A stretch of 64,000 bases of DNA from Camelus bactrianus (lineage: Eukaryota > Chordata > Mammalia > Artiodactyla > Camelidae), in assembly GCF_048773025.1 (NCBI RefSeq), contig NW_027413957.1, forward strand, positions 3,038,001 to 3,102,000. The letters run 5' to 3'. A model generated the notes under the pieces. The model made no database searches. It was not told the origin of the DNA and saw only the letters and a list, made by a program, of their open reading frames with translations. Below are positions 14,107-28,400 of this stretch, piece by piece. Made by a program: the position numbers and the translations under genes. The number at the start of each line of letters is the position of its first letter. Positions within the stretch are counted from its first letter, which is position 1.

Positions 14107-14199
14107 CGAGTTGGAGCTAGTACCTACCCATATATATGTATGGAGAGGAGTTTGCAACTGAAAAGAATCTTTGTGTTCCAAACAAGCTAGGTGAAGGAC

Positions 14200-17100
14200 G
14201 GCTTTCTCACACACATATCTCTCAGAACTGAGCATGTGGAGAGACTTTCGTTCATGTAGCACCAAGAAAAAGAATGCTGGAGAAACTTTTTCTCTGGTAT
14301 CTCAGCCTGTTTCCTAGTGCCGTTTTGAAATTCCTGCAGTTTTCACTGTAAAACAGTGTTGGAGCTACTACCTCCCCATATATATATATGGAGTGCAGTT
14401 TGCAACTGAAAAGAAATTTTGTGTTCCCAACAAGCTAGGTGAAGGACGGCTTTCACACACACTTATCACTCAGAACTGATCATGTGGAGAGACGTTCGTT
14501 CAAATAGCACCAAGGCAACGGGTTGCTGGAGAAACTATTACTCTGGTGTCTCAGTCTGTTTCCTATTTCCGGTTTGATGTTCCTGCAGTTTTCACTGTAA
14601 AACCGAGTTGGAGCTAGTACCTACCCATATATATGTTTGGAATGGAGTTTGCAACTTAAAAGAATCTTTGTGTTCCCAACATTCTAGGTGAAGGACGGCT
14701 TTCTCACACACATATCTCTCAGAACTGAGCATGTGGAGAGACGTTCGTTCATCTAGCACCAAGGGAAAAAGATGCAGGAGAAACTTTTACTCTGGTATCT
14801 CAGCCTGATTCCTAGAGCCGGTTTGAATTTCCTGCAGTTTTCACTGGAAAACCGATTTGGAACTACTACCTACCTATATACATGTATGGATTGGAGTTTG
14901 CAACTAAAAAGAAACTTTGTGTTCCCAACAAGCTAGGTGAAGAACGGCTTTCACACACACTTATCTCTCAGAACTGAGCATGTGGAGAGACGTTCGTTCA
15001 TCTAGCACATAGGGAACGGGTTGCAGGAGAAACTTTTACAGTGGATTCTCAGTATTTTTCCTAGTGCCGGTTTGATATTCCTGCAGTTTTCACTGTAAAA
15101 CCGAGTTGGAGCTAGTACCTCACCATATATAAGTATGGATTGGATTTTGCAACTGAAAAGAAACTTTGTGTTCCCAACATTCTAGGTGAAGGACGGCTTT
15201 CACACACACATATCTCTCAGAACTGAGCATGTGGAGAGACTTTCGTTCATGTAGCACCAAGAAAAAGAATGCAGGAGAAACTTTTTCTCTGGTATCTCAG
15301 CCTGTTTCCTAGTGCCGTTTTGAAATTCCTGCAGTTTTCACTGTAAAACCGTGTTGGAGCTAGTACCTACCCATATATATGTATGGTGTGGAGTTAGCAA
15401 CTGAAAAGAAATTTTGTGTTCCCAACAAGCTAGGTGAAGGACGGCTTTCACACACACTTATCACTCAGAACTGAGCATGTGGAGAGACGTTCGTTCATCT
15501 AGCACAAAGGGAATGGGTTACAGGAGAAAGTATTACTCTGGTTTCTCAGTCTGTTTCCTAGTGCCGGTTTGAAGTTCCTGCAGTTTTCACTGGAAAACCG
15601 AGTTTAAGCTACTACCTCCCCATATATATGTATGGAGTGGAGTTTGCAACTGAAAAGAAACTTTGTGTTCCCTACAAGCTAGGTGAAGGACCGGTTTCAC
15701 AATTATCTCTCAGAACTGAGCATGTGGAGAGACGTTCGTTCACCTAGCACCAAGGGAACTGTTTGCAGGAGAAACTTTTACTCTGGTTTCTCAGTCTGTT
15801 TCCTATTGCGGTTTGAAATTCCTGCAGTTTTCACTGCAAAACCGATTTGGAGCTAGTACCTACCCATATATATGTATGGAGTGGTGTTTGCAACTGAAGA
15901 GTAACTTTGTGTTCCCAACAAGCAAGGTGAAGCACGGCTTTCACACACAATTATCTCTCAGAACTGAGCAAGTGGAGAGACGTTCGTTCATCTAGCACCA
16001 AGGGAACGGGTTGCAGGAGAAACTTTAACTCTGGTTTCTCAGTCTGTTTCCTAGTGCCGGTTTGAAGTTCCTGCAGTTTTCACTGTATAACCGAGTGGGA
16101 GCTAGTACCTCCCCAAATACATATATGGAGTCGAGTTTGCAACTGAAAAGAAACTTTGTGTTCCCAACATTTTAGGTGAAGTTTGGCTTTCACACACACT
16201 TATTTCTCAGAACTGAGCATGTGGAGAGACGTTCGTTCATCTAGCAGCAAAGGAACTGGTTGCTGGAGAAACTTTTTCTCCAGTTTCTCAGTCTGTTTCC
16301 TAGTGCCTGTTTGAAGTTCCTGCAGATTTCACTGGAAAACAGAGTTTAAGCTACTACCTCCCCATATATATTTATGGAGTTGGGTTTGCAACTGAAAAGA
16401 AACTTTGTGTTCCCTACAAGCTAGGTGAAGGTCGGCTTTCACCAACAATTATCTCTCAGAACTGAGCATGTGTAGAGACGTTCGTTCACCTAGCACCTAG
16501 GGAACAGTTTGCAGGAGAAACTTTTACTCTGGCTTCTCAGTCTGTTTCCTAGTGCCGGTTTGAATTTCCTGCAGTTTTCACTTTAAAATAGAGTTGGTGC
16601 ATGTACCTCCCCCTTTATATGCATGGAGTGGAGTTTGCAACTGAAAATAAGCATTGTGTTCCCAACAATTTATGTGAAGGACGGCTTTCACACACAATTA
16701 TCTATCAGAACTGAGCATGTGGAGAGACGTTCGTTCATCTAGCACAAAGGGAACGAGTTGCAGGAGGAACTTTTACTCTGAATTCTCAGGCTGTTTCATA
16801 GTGCCGGTTGGATGTTCCTGAAGTTTTCACTAAAAAACTGAGTTGGAGCTAGTACCTACCCATATATATGTTTGGAATGGAGTTTGCAACTTAAAAGAAT
16901 CTTTGTGTTCCCAACAAGCTAGTTGAAGGATGGCTTCACACACACTTATCTCTAAGAACTAAGCTTGTGGAGAGACTTTCCTTCATCTAGCACAATGGGA
17001 ACGAGTTGAGGAGAAATTTTTACACTGTTTTCTCAGTCTGTTTCCTATTGCGGTTTGAAGTTCCTGCAGTTTTCCCTGTAAAACCGAGTTGGAGCATGTA

Positions 17101-18917
17101 CCTACCCATATATATGTATGGAGTGGAGTTTGCAACTGAAGAGTATCTTTGTGTTCCCAACAAGCTAGTTGAAGCACTGCTTTCACACACAATTATCTCT
17201 CAGAACTGAGCAAGTGCAGAGACTTTCGTTCACCTAGGACCAAGGGAACGGGTTGCAGGAGAAACTTTTACTCTGATTTCTCAGTCTGTTTCCTAGAGCC
17301 GGTTTGAATTTCCTGCAGTTTTCACTGTAAAACCGAGTTGGATCTAGTACCTCCCCCTATATATGCATGGAGTGGAATTTGCAACTGAAAATAATCATTG
17401 TGTTCCCATCAAGCAATGTGAAGGACGGCTTTCGCACACACTTAACTCTCAGAACTGTGCATGTGGAGAGACGTTTTTTCATCAGGCACCAAGGGAACGG
17501 GATGCCGCAGAAACATTTACTCTGAATTCTCAGTGTGTTTTCTAGTGCCGTTTTGATGATCCTGCAGTTTTCACTGTAAACTCGAGTTGGAGCTAATACC
17601 TCCTCATATATATGTATGGAATGGAGTTTGCAACTGAAAAGAAACTTTGTGTTCCCAGCAAGCTAGGTGAAGGATGTCTTTCACACACACTTATCTCTCA
17701 GAACTAAGCTTGTGGAGAGACGTTCGTTCATCTAGCACCAAGGGAACGGGTTGCAGGAGGAACTATTACACTGGTTTCAGAGAATTTTTCCTAGTGCCGT
17801 TTTGAAGTTCCTGCAGTTTTCACTGTAAAACCCAGTTGGAGCTAGTACCTCCCCTTATATATGTATGGAGTGGAGTTTGCAACTGAAAAGAAACTTTGTG
17901 TTCCCAAGAAGCAAGATGAAGGACGGATTTCACACACATTTATCTCTCAGAACTGAGCATGTGGAGAGACGTTCGTTCACCTAGCACCAAGGTAAAGGGT
18001 TGCAGGAGAAACTTTTACTATGGTTATCATTCTGTTTCCTAGTGCCGGTATTATGTTCCTGCAGTTTTCACCTTAAACGGAGATGGAGCTAGTACCCTCA
18101 ACATATATATGTATGGAGTGGAGTTTGCAACTGAAATGAAACTTTGTGTTCCCAACAAGCTACGTGAAGGACGGCTTTCACACACAATATTCTCTCAGAA
18201 ATAAGCTTGTGGAGAGACGTTCGTTCATCTAGCACCAAGGGAACGGGTTGCTGGAGAAATTTTACTCTGGTTTCTGAGTCTGTTTCCTAGTGCCGGTTTG
18301 AAGTTCCTGCAGTTATCACTGTAAAAACGATTAGGAGCTAGTTCCTCCCCATATACATGTATGGATAGGAGTTTGCAACTAAAAAGAAACTTTGTGATCA
18401 CAACAAGCTAAGTGAAGGACGGCTTTCACACACAATTATCTATCAGAACTGAGCATGTGGAGAGAATTTCGTTCACCTAGCACCAAGGGAACACTTTGCA
18501 GGAGAAACTTTTACTCTGGTTTCTCAGTCTGTTTCCTAGTGCCGGTTTGAAGTTCCAGCAGTTTTCACTGGAAAACCGAGTTGGAGCTAGTACCTCACCA
18601 TATATATTTATGGAGTGGAATTTGCAACTGGAAAAGCTTTGTGTTCCCAACAAGCTAGTTGAAGGACGGCTATCACTCACACTTATCTCTCAGAAATGAG
18701 CATGTGGAGAGACGATCGTTCATCTAGCAAAAAAGGGAACGGGTTACAGGAGAAACTTTTACTCTGGTTTCTCATTCTTTTTCCTAGTGCCGGTATGATT
18801 TTCCTGCAGTTTTCAATGTAAAACCGAGTTGGAGCTAGTACCTACCCATATATATGTATGGAGAGGAGTTTGCAACTGAAAAGAATCTTTGTGTTCCAAA
18901 CAAGCTAGGTGAAGGTC
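14200..18917 (+). repeat. 19-unit duplication, copy 2 (4,718 bp)
   Basis: This is the tandem partner of 9,482-14,199. The junction between copies lies near 14,195-14,205, inside one unit, where GGTGAAGGACGG passes into a TTTCTCACACAC segment. Near 18,913 the matching stops and the sequence runs into module B, whereas copy 1 runs into copy 2. The high identity marks this as younger than the weak repeats in 1-9,481. Confidence 0.9.
17904..18824 (+). repeat. Module A, copy 2
   Basis: This is the partner of copy 1 inside the second 19-unit block, with its marker CTCAACAT at 18,097, exactly 4,718 bp on. It also has CCTTAAACGGAG. Module B begins about 80 bp downstream. That A-then-B order recurs at 30.3, 38.7, 42.5, 50.7 and 62.4 kb. 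Confidence 0.85.
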
Positions 18918-19740
18918 GGCTTTCACACACACTTATATCTCAGAACTAAGCTTGTGGAGAGACGTTCGTTCATCTAGGACAAAGGGAAAGGATTACAGGA
19001 GAAATTTTACTCTGGTTTCACAATGTGTTTCCTAATGCCGGTTTGAAGTTCCTGCAGTTTTCACTGGAGAACCGAGTTGGAGCTTGTACCTACCCACATA
19101 TATGTATGGAGTGTAGTTTGCAACTGAAAAGAAACTATGTCTTCCCAACATGCTAGCTGAAGGACGGCTTCCACACACACTTATCTCTCAGAACTCAGCT
19201 TGTGGAAAGACGTTCGTTCACCTAGCACCAAGGGAAAGGGTTGCAGGAGGAACTTTTACTCCGGTTTCTCAGTCTTTTTCCTAGTGGCGGTTTGAAGTTC
19301 CTGCAGTTTACACTGTAAAACATAGTTGGAGCTAGTAACTCCCCATATATATTTATGGATTGGAGTTTTCATCTGAAAAGAAACTTTGTGTTCCCAACAA
19401 TCTAGGTGAAGTACGGCATCCACCCACACACATCTCTGAGAACTGAGCATGTAGAGAGACGTTCGTTCATCTAGCACCAAGGGAACGGGTTGCAGAAGAA
19501 ACTTTTAATCTGGTATCTCAGTCTGTTTCTTAGTGGCGGTTTGAAGCTCCTGCAATTTTCACTGTAAAACCGAATTGGAGCTAGAACCTCCCCCTATATA
19601 TGTACGGAATGGAGTTGGAACTGAAAAGAAACTTGGTGTTCCCAACAACCGATTTGAAGGATGGCTTTCACACACACTTAACTCTCAGAACTGAGCATGT
19701 GGAGACACGTTCGTTCATCTAACACCAACTGAACAGGATG
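18905..19740 (+). repeat. Module B, copy 1
   Basis: Module B is a run of about three and a half ordered units. The first has TTATATCTCAGAACTAAGC, CACAATGTGTTTCC and the AT block CCCACATATATG. The second has ACTATGTCTTCC (ACTATGTGTTCC in later copies) and a CCGGTTTCTCAGTC segment. The third has TTTTCATCTGAAAAG, TACGGCATCC and TTTAATCTGG. The last has TGTACGGAATGGAGTTG, the marker AACAACCGAT (19,644), GGAGACACG and ACACCAACTGAAC. Confidence 0.8.
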
Positions 19741-22700
19741 CAGGAGAAACTTTTACTCTGGTTTCTCGGTCTGTTTCCTAGTGGCGGTTTGAAGTTTCTG
19801 CAGTTTTCACTGTAAAACTGAGTTGGATCTAGTACCTCCCTATATATATGTATGGAGTGGTGTTTGCAACTGAAAAGAACCTTTGTGTTCCCAAAAATCT
19901 AGGTGAAGAACGGCTTTCACTCACACTTATCTCTCAGAACTAAGCTTGTGGAGAGACGTTCGTTCCTCTAGCACTAAGGGAAAGGTTTGTTGGAGAAACT
20001 TTTACTCTGGTTTCTAAATCTGATTCCTAGTGCCGGTTTGAAGTATCTGCAGTTTTCACTGTAAAACCGAGTTGGAGCTAGTTCCTCCCCATATACATGT
20101 ATGGAATGGAGTTTGCAACTAAAAAGAAACTTTGTGTTCTGAACAAGCTAGGTGAAGTACGGCTTTCACACACGCTTATCTCTCAGATCTGATTATGTGG
20201 AGAGACGTTCGTTCACCTAGCACCAAGGGAAAGGGTTGCAAGAGAAACTTTTACTCTGGTTATCAGTCTGTTTCCTAGTGCCGGTTTGAATTTCCTGCAG
20301 TTTTCACTGGAAACCCGAGTTGGAAGTAGGACCTCACCATATATATGTATGGAGTGGAATTTGCAACTGTAAAATCTTTGTGTTCCCAACAAGCTAGGTG
20401 AAGGACGGCTTTCACTCACAATTATCTCTCAGTACTGAGCATGTGGAGAAACGTTCATTCATCTAGCACCAAGGGAACGGGTTGCAGGAGAAACTTTTAC
20501 ACTGGTTTCACAGTCTTTTTCCTAGTGCCGGTTTGAAGTTCCTGCAGTTTTCACTGTAAAACCGAGTTGGAGCTAGTACCACCCCCTATATATGCATGGA
20601 GTGGAGTTTGCAACTGAAAATAAGCATTGTGTTCCCAACAAGCTAGGTGAAGTACGGCTTCCACACACACATATCTCTGAGAACTGAGCATGTGGAGAGA
20701 CTTTCGTTCATCTAGCACCAAGGGAACCGGTTGCAGGAGAAACTTTTACTCTGGTTTCTCAGTCTGTTTCCTAATGCCGGTTTGAATTTCCTGCAGTTTT
20801 CACTGTAAAACCGAGTTGGATCTAGTACCACCCCCTATATATGCATGGAGTGGAGTTTGCAACTGAAAATAAGCATTGTGTTCCCAACAAGCTATATGAA
20901 GAACGGCTTTCACACACACTTAAATCTCAGAACTGAGCATGTGGAGAGACGTTCGTTCATCAAGCGCAAAAGGAACGGGTTGCAGGAGAAACTTTTACTC
21001 TGGTATCTCAGTCTGTTTCCTAGTGGCGGTTTGAAGTTCCTGCAGTTTTCACTGTAAAACCGAGTTGGAGCTAGTACCTCCCCATATATATGTATGGAAT
21101 GGGGTTTGCAACTGAAAAGAAACTTTCTGTTCCCAACAAGCTAGGTGATGGACGGCTTTCACACTCACATATCTCTCAGAACTGAGCATTTGGAGAGACG
21201 TTCGTTCATCTAGCACCAAGGGAACTCTTTGCAAGAGAAAATTTTACTCTGGTTTCTCAGTCTGTTTCCTAGTTCCGGTTTGAATTTCCAGCATTTTTCA
21301 CTGTAAAACAGACTTTTAGCTAGTACCTCCCCATATATATGCAAGGAGTGGGGATTGCAACTGAAAATAAGCATTGTGTTCCCAACAAGCTAGATGAAGG
21401 ACGGCCTTCACACACATTTATCTCTCAGAACTGAGCATGTGGATAGACTTTCGTTCATCTAGCACCAAGGGAACGGGTTGCAGGAGAAATTTTACTCTAG
21501 TTTCTCAGTCACATTCCTAGTGCCGGTTTGAAGTTCCTGCAGTTTTCACTGTGAAACCGAGTTGGATCTAATACCAACCCCTATATATGCATGGAGTGTA
21601 GTTTGCAACTGAAAATAAGCGTTGTGTTCCCAACAAGCTAGGTGATGCACGGCTTTCACACACACTTATCTCTCAGAACTGAGTACGTGGAAAGACTTTC
21701 GTTCACCTAGCACCAAGGGAACGGGTGGCAGGAGAAACTTTTCTCTGGTTTCTCAGTCTGTTTCCTAGTACCGGTTTGATGTTCCTGCAGTTTTCACTGT
21801 AAAACCGAGTTGGAGCTAGTACCTACCCATATATATGTTTGGAATGGAGTTTGCAACTTAAAAGAATCTTTGTGTTCCCAACAAGTTAGGTGAAGGATGG
21901 CTTTCACACACACTTATCTCTCAGAACTAAGCTTGTGGAGAGACGTTCGTTCATCTAGCACCAAGGGAACGGGTTGAGGAGAAACTTTTACACTGGTTTC
22001 TCAGTCTGCTTCCTAGTGCGTTTTGAAGTTCCTGCAGTTTTCACTGTAAAACCGAGTTGGAGCTAGTACCTACCCATATATATGTATGGAGTGGAGTTTG
22101 CAACTGAAGAGTAACTTTGTGTTCCCAACAAGCTAGGTGAAGCACGGCTTTCACACACAATTATCTCTCAGAACTGAGCAAGTGGAGAGACGTTCTTTCA
22201 TCTAGCACCAAGGGAACTGTTTGCAGGAGAAACTTTTACTCTGGTTTCTCAGTATGTTTCCTAGTGCCGGTTTGAAATTCCTGCAGTTTTCACTGGAAAA
22301 CCGAGTTGGAGCTAGTACCTCCCCAAATATATATATGGAGTGGAGTTTGCAACTGAAAAGAAACTTTCTGTTCCCAATATTCTAGGTGAAGTAAGGCTTT
22401 CACACACACATATCTCTCAGAACTGATCATGTGGAGAGACGTTCGTTCATCTAGCACCTAGGGAAAAGGATGCAGGAGAAACTTTTACTCTGGTATCTCA
22501 GCCTGATTCCTAGAGCCGGTTTGAATTTCTTGCAGTTTTCACTGGAAAACCGAGTTGGAGCTACTACCTACCCATATATATGTATGGATTGGATTTTGCA
22601 ACTGAAAAGAAACTTTGTGTTCCCAACAAGCTAGGTGAAGGACGGCTTTCTCTCACACTTATCTCTCAGAACTGAGCATGTGGAGAGACGTTCGTTCATC

Positions 22701-23863
22701 TAGCACAAAGGGAACGGGTTACAGGAGAAATTTTTACTCTGGTTTCTCAGTCTGTTTCCTAGTGCCGGTTTGATTTTCCTGCAGTTTTCAATGTAAAACC
22801 GAGTTGGAGCTAGTACCTACACATATATATGTATGGAGTGGAATTTGCAACTGAAAAGAAATTTTGTGTTCCCAACAAGCTAGGTGAAGGACGGCTTTCA
22901 CACACTTATATCTCTGAACTTAGCTTGTGGAGAGACGTTCGTTCATCTAGCAAAAATGGAACGGGTTACAGGAGAAATTTTACTATGGTTTCACAGTCTG
23001 TTTCCTAATGCCGGTTTGAATTTCCTTCAGATTTCACTGGAAAACCGAGTTGGAGCTAATACATACCCATATATATGTATGGAGTGTAGTTTGCAACTGA
23101 AAAGAAACATTGTGTTCCCAACAATCTAGCTGAAGGACGGCTTTCACACACAATTATCTCTCAGAACTGAGCATGTGGAGAGACGTTCGTTCACCTAGCA
23201 CCAAGGGAACGGGTTGCAGGAGGAACTTTTACTCCGGATTCTCAGTCTTTTTATAGTGGCGGTTTGAAGTTCCTGCAGTTTTCACTGTAAAACCGAGTTG
23301 GAGCTAGTACATCCCCATATATATGTATGGAGTGGAGCTTGCATCTGAAAAGAAACTTTGTGTTCCCAACAAGCTAGGTGAAGTACGGCTTACACACACA
23401 CTTATCTCTGAGAACTGAGCATGTGGAGAGACTTTCGTTCATCTTGCACCAAGGGAACGGGTTGCAGGAGAAACTTTTATTCTGGTTTCTCAGTCTGTTT
23501 CCTAGTGCCGTTTTGAATTTCCTGCAGTTTTCACTGTAAAACCGAGTTTTAGCTAGTACCTCCCCAGATATATGCATGCAGTGGAGTCTGCAACTTAAGA
23601 TAACCATTGTGTTCCCAACAAGCTATGTGAAGAACGGCTGTCACACACACTTATATCTCAGAACTAAGCTTGTGGAGAGACTTTCGTTCATCTAGCACCA
23701 AGGGAACGGGTTGCAGGAGGAACTTTTACACTGGTTTCAGAGAATTTTTCCTAGTGCCGTTTTGAAGTTCCTGCAGTTTTCACTGTAAAACCCAGTTGGA
23801 GCTAGTACCTCCCCTTATATATGTATGGAGTGGAGTTTGCAACTGAAAAGAAACTTTGTGTTC

Positions 23864-24590
23864 CCAAGAAGCTAGAAGAAGGACGGATTTCACACACATT
23901 TATCTCTCAGAACTGAGCATGTGGAGAGACGTTCGTTCACCTAGCACCAAGGTAACGGGTTGCAGGAGAAACTTTTACTATGGTTATCATTCTGTTTCCT
24001 ATTGCCGGTATTATATTCCTGCAGTATTCACCTTAAACGGAGATGGAGCTAGTACCCTCAACATATATATGTATGGAATGGGGTTTGCAACTGAAATGAA
24101 ACTTTGTGTTCCCAACAAGCTACGTGAAGGACGGCATTCACACACAATTATCTCTCAGAACTAAGCTTGTTGAGAGACGTTCGTTCACCTAGCACCAAGG
24201 GAACGGGTTGCAGGAGAAATTTTACTCTGGTTTCTGAGTCTGTTTCCTAGTGCCGGTTTGAAGTTCCTGCAGTTATCACTGTAAAAACGATTTGGAGCTA
24301 GTTCCTCCCCATATACATGTATGGATAGGAGTTTGCAACTAAAAAGAAACTTTGTGATCACAACAAGCTAAGTGAAGGACTACTTTCACACACACTTATC
24401 TCTCAGAACTGAGCATGTGGAGAGACTTTCGTTCACCTAGCACCAAGGGAACTCTTTGCAGGAGAAACTTTTACTCTGGTTATCAGTCTGTTTCGTAGTG
24501 CCGGTTTGAATTTCCTGCAGTTTTCACTGGAAACCCGATTTGGAGCTTGAACGTCACCATATATATGTATGGAGTGGAATTTGCAACTGT
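23864..24590 (+). repeat. Module A, copy 3 (first three subtypes only)
   Basis: The marker CTCAACAT is at 24,057, preceded by GGTATTATATTCC and CCTTAAACGGAG. The first three subtypes are present in order. The third then ends in the GCAACTGTAAAA form, and the fourth subtype (AGCAAAAAAGGG) is missing, so the module switches to another lineage of units near 24,480-24,590. Confidence 0.75.
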
Positions 24591-25124
24591 AAAAACTTTG
24601 TGTTCCCAACAAGCTAGGTGAAGGACGGCTTTCACTCACAATTATCTCTCAGAACTGAGCATGTGGAGAGATGTTCGTTCACCTAGCACCAGGGGAACGG
24701 GTTGCAGGAGCAACTTTTACACTGGTTTCACAGTCTTTTTCCTAGTGCCGGTTTGAAGTTCCTGCAGTTTTCACTGTAAAACCGAGTTGGAGCTAGTACC
24801 TCCCCTTATATATGTATGGAGTGGAGTTTGCAACTGAAAAGAAACTTTGTATTCCCAACATTCTAGGTGAAGGACGGCTTTCAAACACACATAACTCTCA
24901 GAACTGAGCATGTGGAGAGACGTTCGTTCATCTAGCACCAAGAAAAAGAATGCAGGAGAAACTTTTACTCTGGTATCTCAGCCTGTTTCCTAGTGCCGTT
25001 TTGTATTTCCTGCAGTTTTCACTGTAAAACCGAGTTGGAGCTACTACCTCCCCTTATATATATATGGAGTGGAGTTTGCAACTTAAAAGAAATTTTGTGT
25101 TCCCAACAAGCTAGGTGAAGGACG

Positions 25125-25440
25125 GCATCCACACACACATATCTCTGAGAACTGAGCATGTGGAGAGACTTTCGTTCATCTAGCACCATGGGAACGGGTT
25201 GCAGGAGAAACTTTTAATCTGGTATCTCAGTCTGTTTCTTAGTGGCGGTTTCAAGCTCCTGCAATTTTCACTGTAAAACTGAATTGGAGCTAGAACCTCC
25301 CCCTATATATGTACGGAATGGAGTTGAAACCGAAAAGAAACTTTGTGTTCCCAACAACCGATTTGAAGGATGGCTTTCACACACACTTAACTCTCAGAAC
25401 TGAGCATGTGGAGACACGTTCGTTCATCTAACACCAACTG
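25125..25440 (+). repeat. Module B, partial copy (3' part)
   Basis: The segment starts at GGCATCCACACAC and includes TTTTAATCTGG, GTACGGAATGGAG, the marker AACAACCGAT (25,353) and ACACCAACTGAAC. The preceding first two subtypes of module B are absent. Instead there are units with CCAAGAAAAAGAATGC (about 24,950) that otherwise belong to the left domain (7.3-7.5 kb). This is a join between old and newer lineages. Confidence 0.75.
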
Positions 25441-28400
25441 AACGGGTTGCAGGAGAAACTTTTACTCTGGTTTCTCAGTCTGTTTCCTAGTGGCGGTTTG
25501 AAGTTCCTGCAGTTTTCACTGTAAAACCGAGTTGGATCTAGTACCTCCCTATATATATGTATGGAGTGGGGTTTGCAACTGAAAAGAACCTTTGTGTTCC
25601 CAAATATCTAGGTGAAGAACGGCTTTCACTCACACATATCTCTCAGAACTAAGCTTGTGGAGAGACGTTCGTTCCTCTAGCACTAAGGGAAAGGTTTGTT
25701 GGAGAAACTTTTACTCTGGTTTCTAAATCTGATTCCTAGTGCCAGTTTGAAGTATCTGCAGTTTTCACTGTAAAAACGAGTTGGAGCTAGTTCCTCCCCT
25801 TATATATGTATGGAATGGAGTTTGCAACTAAAAAGAAACTTTGTGTTCTGAACAAGCTAGGTGAAGTACGGCTTTCACACACACTTATCTCTCAGATCTG
25901 ATTATGTGGAGAGACGTTCGTTCACCTAGCACCAAGGGAAAGGGTTGCAGGAGAAAATTTTACTCTGGTTATCAGTCTGTTTCCTAGTGCCGGTTTGAAT
26001 TTCCTGCAGTTTTCACTGGAAACCCGAGTTGGAGCTAGTACCTCACCATATATATGTATGGAGTGGAATTTGCAACTGTAAAAACTTTGTGTTCCCAACA
26101 AGCTAGGTGAAGGAAGGCTTTCACTCACAATTATCTCTCAGAACTGAGCATGTGGAGAGACGTTCGTTCACCTAGCACCAAGGGAACGGTTTGCAGGAGA
26201 AACTTTTACACTGGTTTCACAGTCTTTTTCCTAGTGCCGGTTTGAAGTTCCTGCAGTTTTCACTGTAAAACCGAGTTGGAGCTAGTACCTCCCCTTATAT
26301 ATGTATGGAGTGGAGTTTGCAACTGAAAAGAAACTTTGTGTTCCCAACAAGCTAGGTGAAGGACGGCTTTCACACACACTTATATCTCAGAACTAAGCTT
26401 GTGGAGAGACGTTCGTTCATCTAGCACAAAGGGAACGGGTTACAGGAGAAATTTTTACTCTGGTTTCACAGTCTGTTTCCTAAGGCTTTTTGAATTTCCT
26501 GCAGTTTTCCCTGGAAAAACGAGTTGGAGCTTGTACCTACCCATATATATGTATGGAGTGTAGATTGCATCTGAAAAGAAACTTTGTGTTCCCAACAAGC
26601 TAGGTGAAGTACGGCTTCCACACACACATATCTCTGAGAACTGAGCATGTGGAGAGACGATCGTTCATCTAGCACCAAGGGAACGGGTTGCAGGAGAAAC
26701 TTTTACTCTGGTTTCTCAGTCTGTTTCCTAATGCCGGTTTGAATTTCCTGCAGTTTTCACTGTAAAACCGAGTTGGATCTAGTACCACCCCCTATATATG
26801 CATGGAGTGGAGACTGCAACTGAAAATAAGCATTGTGTTCCCAAAAGCTATATGAAGAACGGCTTTCACACACACTTATATCTCAGAACTAAGCTTGTGG
26901 AGAGACGTTCGTTCATCTAGCACCAAGGGAACGGGTTGCAGGAGAAACTTTTACACTGGTTTCACAGTCTTTTTCCTAGTGCCGTTTTGAAGTTCCTGCA
27001 GTTTTCACTGTAAAACCGAGTTGGAGCTAGTACCTCCCCTTATATATGTATGGAGTGGAGTTTGCAACTGAATAGAAACTTTGTGTTCCCATCAAGCTAG
27101 ATGAAGGATGGCATTCACACACATTTATCTCTCAGAACTGAGCATGTGGAGAGACTTTAGTTCACCTAGCACCAAGGGAAAGGGTTACAGTTGAAACTTT
27201 TACTCTGGTTTTCAGTCTGTTTCCTAGTGCCGGTTTGATGTTCCTGCAGTTTTCAACCTAAACGGATATGGAGCTAGTACCTCCCCATATATATGTATGG
27301 AGTGGAGTTTGCAACTGAAAAGAAACTTTGTGTTCCCAACAAGCAAGGTGAAGGACAGCTTTCACACACATTTATCTCTCACAAATAAGCTTGTGGAGAG
27401 ACGTTCGTTCATATAGCACAAAGGGAACGGATTACAGGTTAAACTTTTACTCTGGTTTCACAGTCTGTTTCCTAATGCCGGTTTGAATTTCCTGCAGTTT
27501 TCACTGGAAAACCGAGTTGGAGCTAGTACCTACCCATATATATGTATGGAGTGGAGTTTGCAACTGAAAAGAAACTTTGTGTTCCCAACAAGCTAGCTGA
27601 AGGACGGCTTTCACACACACATAACTCTCAGAACTGAGCATGTGGATAGACGTTCGTTCACCTAGCACCAAGGGAACGGGTTGCAGGAGGAACTTTTTCT
27701 CCGGTTTCTCAGTCTTTTTACTAGTGGCGGTTTGAAGTTCCTGCAGTTTTCACTGTAAAACCGAGTTGGAGCTAGTACCTCCCCATATATATGTATGGAG
27801 TGGAGTTTGCAACTAATAAGAAACTTTGTGTTCCCAACAAGCTAGGGGAAATACGGCTTCCACACACACTTATCTCTGAGAACTGAGCATGTGGAGAGAC
27901 GTTCGTTCATCTAGTGCCAAGGGAACGGGATGCAGGAGAAACTTTTACTCTGGTTTCTCAGTCTGTTTCCTAGTGCCGGTTTGAATTTCCTGCAGTTTCC
28001 ACTGTAAAACCGAGTTGGATCTAGTACCACCCCCTATATATGCATGGAGTGGAGTTTTCAACTGAAAATAAGCGTTGTGTTCCCAACAAGATATATGAAG
28101 GACGGCTTTCACACACAATTCCCTCTCAGAACTGAGCATGTGGAGAGACGTTCGTTCATCAAGCGCAAAGGGAACGGGTTGCAGGAGAAACTTTTACTCT
28201 GTTATCTCAGTCTGTTTCCTAGTGGCGGTTTGAAGTTCCTGCAGTTTTCACTGTAAAACCGAGTTGGAGCTAGTACCTCCCCATATATATGTATGGAATG
28301 GGGTTTGCAAATGAAAAGAAACTTTGTGTTCCCAACAAGCTAAGTGATGGACGGCTTTCACACAAACTTAACTCTCAGAACTGAACATTTGGAGAGACGT

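Larger units (their letters stand above)
9482..14199 (+). repeat. 19-unit duplication, copy 1 (4,718 bp)
   Basis: Every base here has a partner 4,718 bp downstream. Only scattered single-base differences were spotted, for example TATTGCCGG against TATTTCCGG near 9,847/14,565. Shared private features include CCCAAATACATATATGG, CCCCCTTTATATGCATGG and AGAGAATTTTTCCTAG. The upstream edge, near 9,482, falls in the CTTTCACACAC segment of a unit. The duplication is in register, as unequal exchange would make it. Confidence 0.9.
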
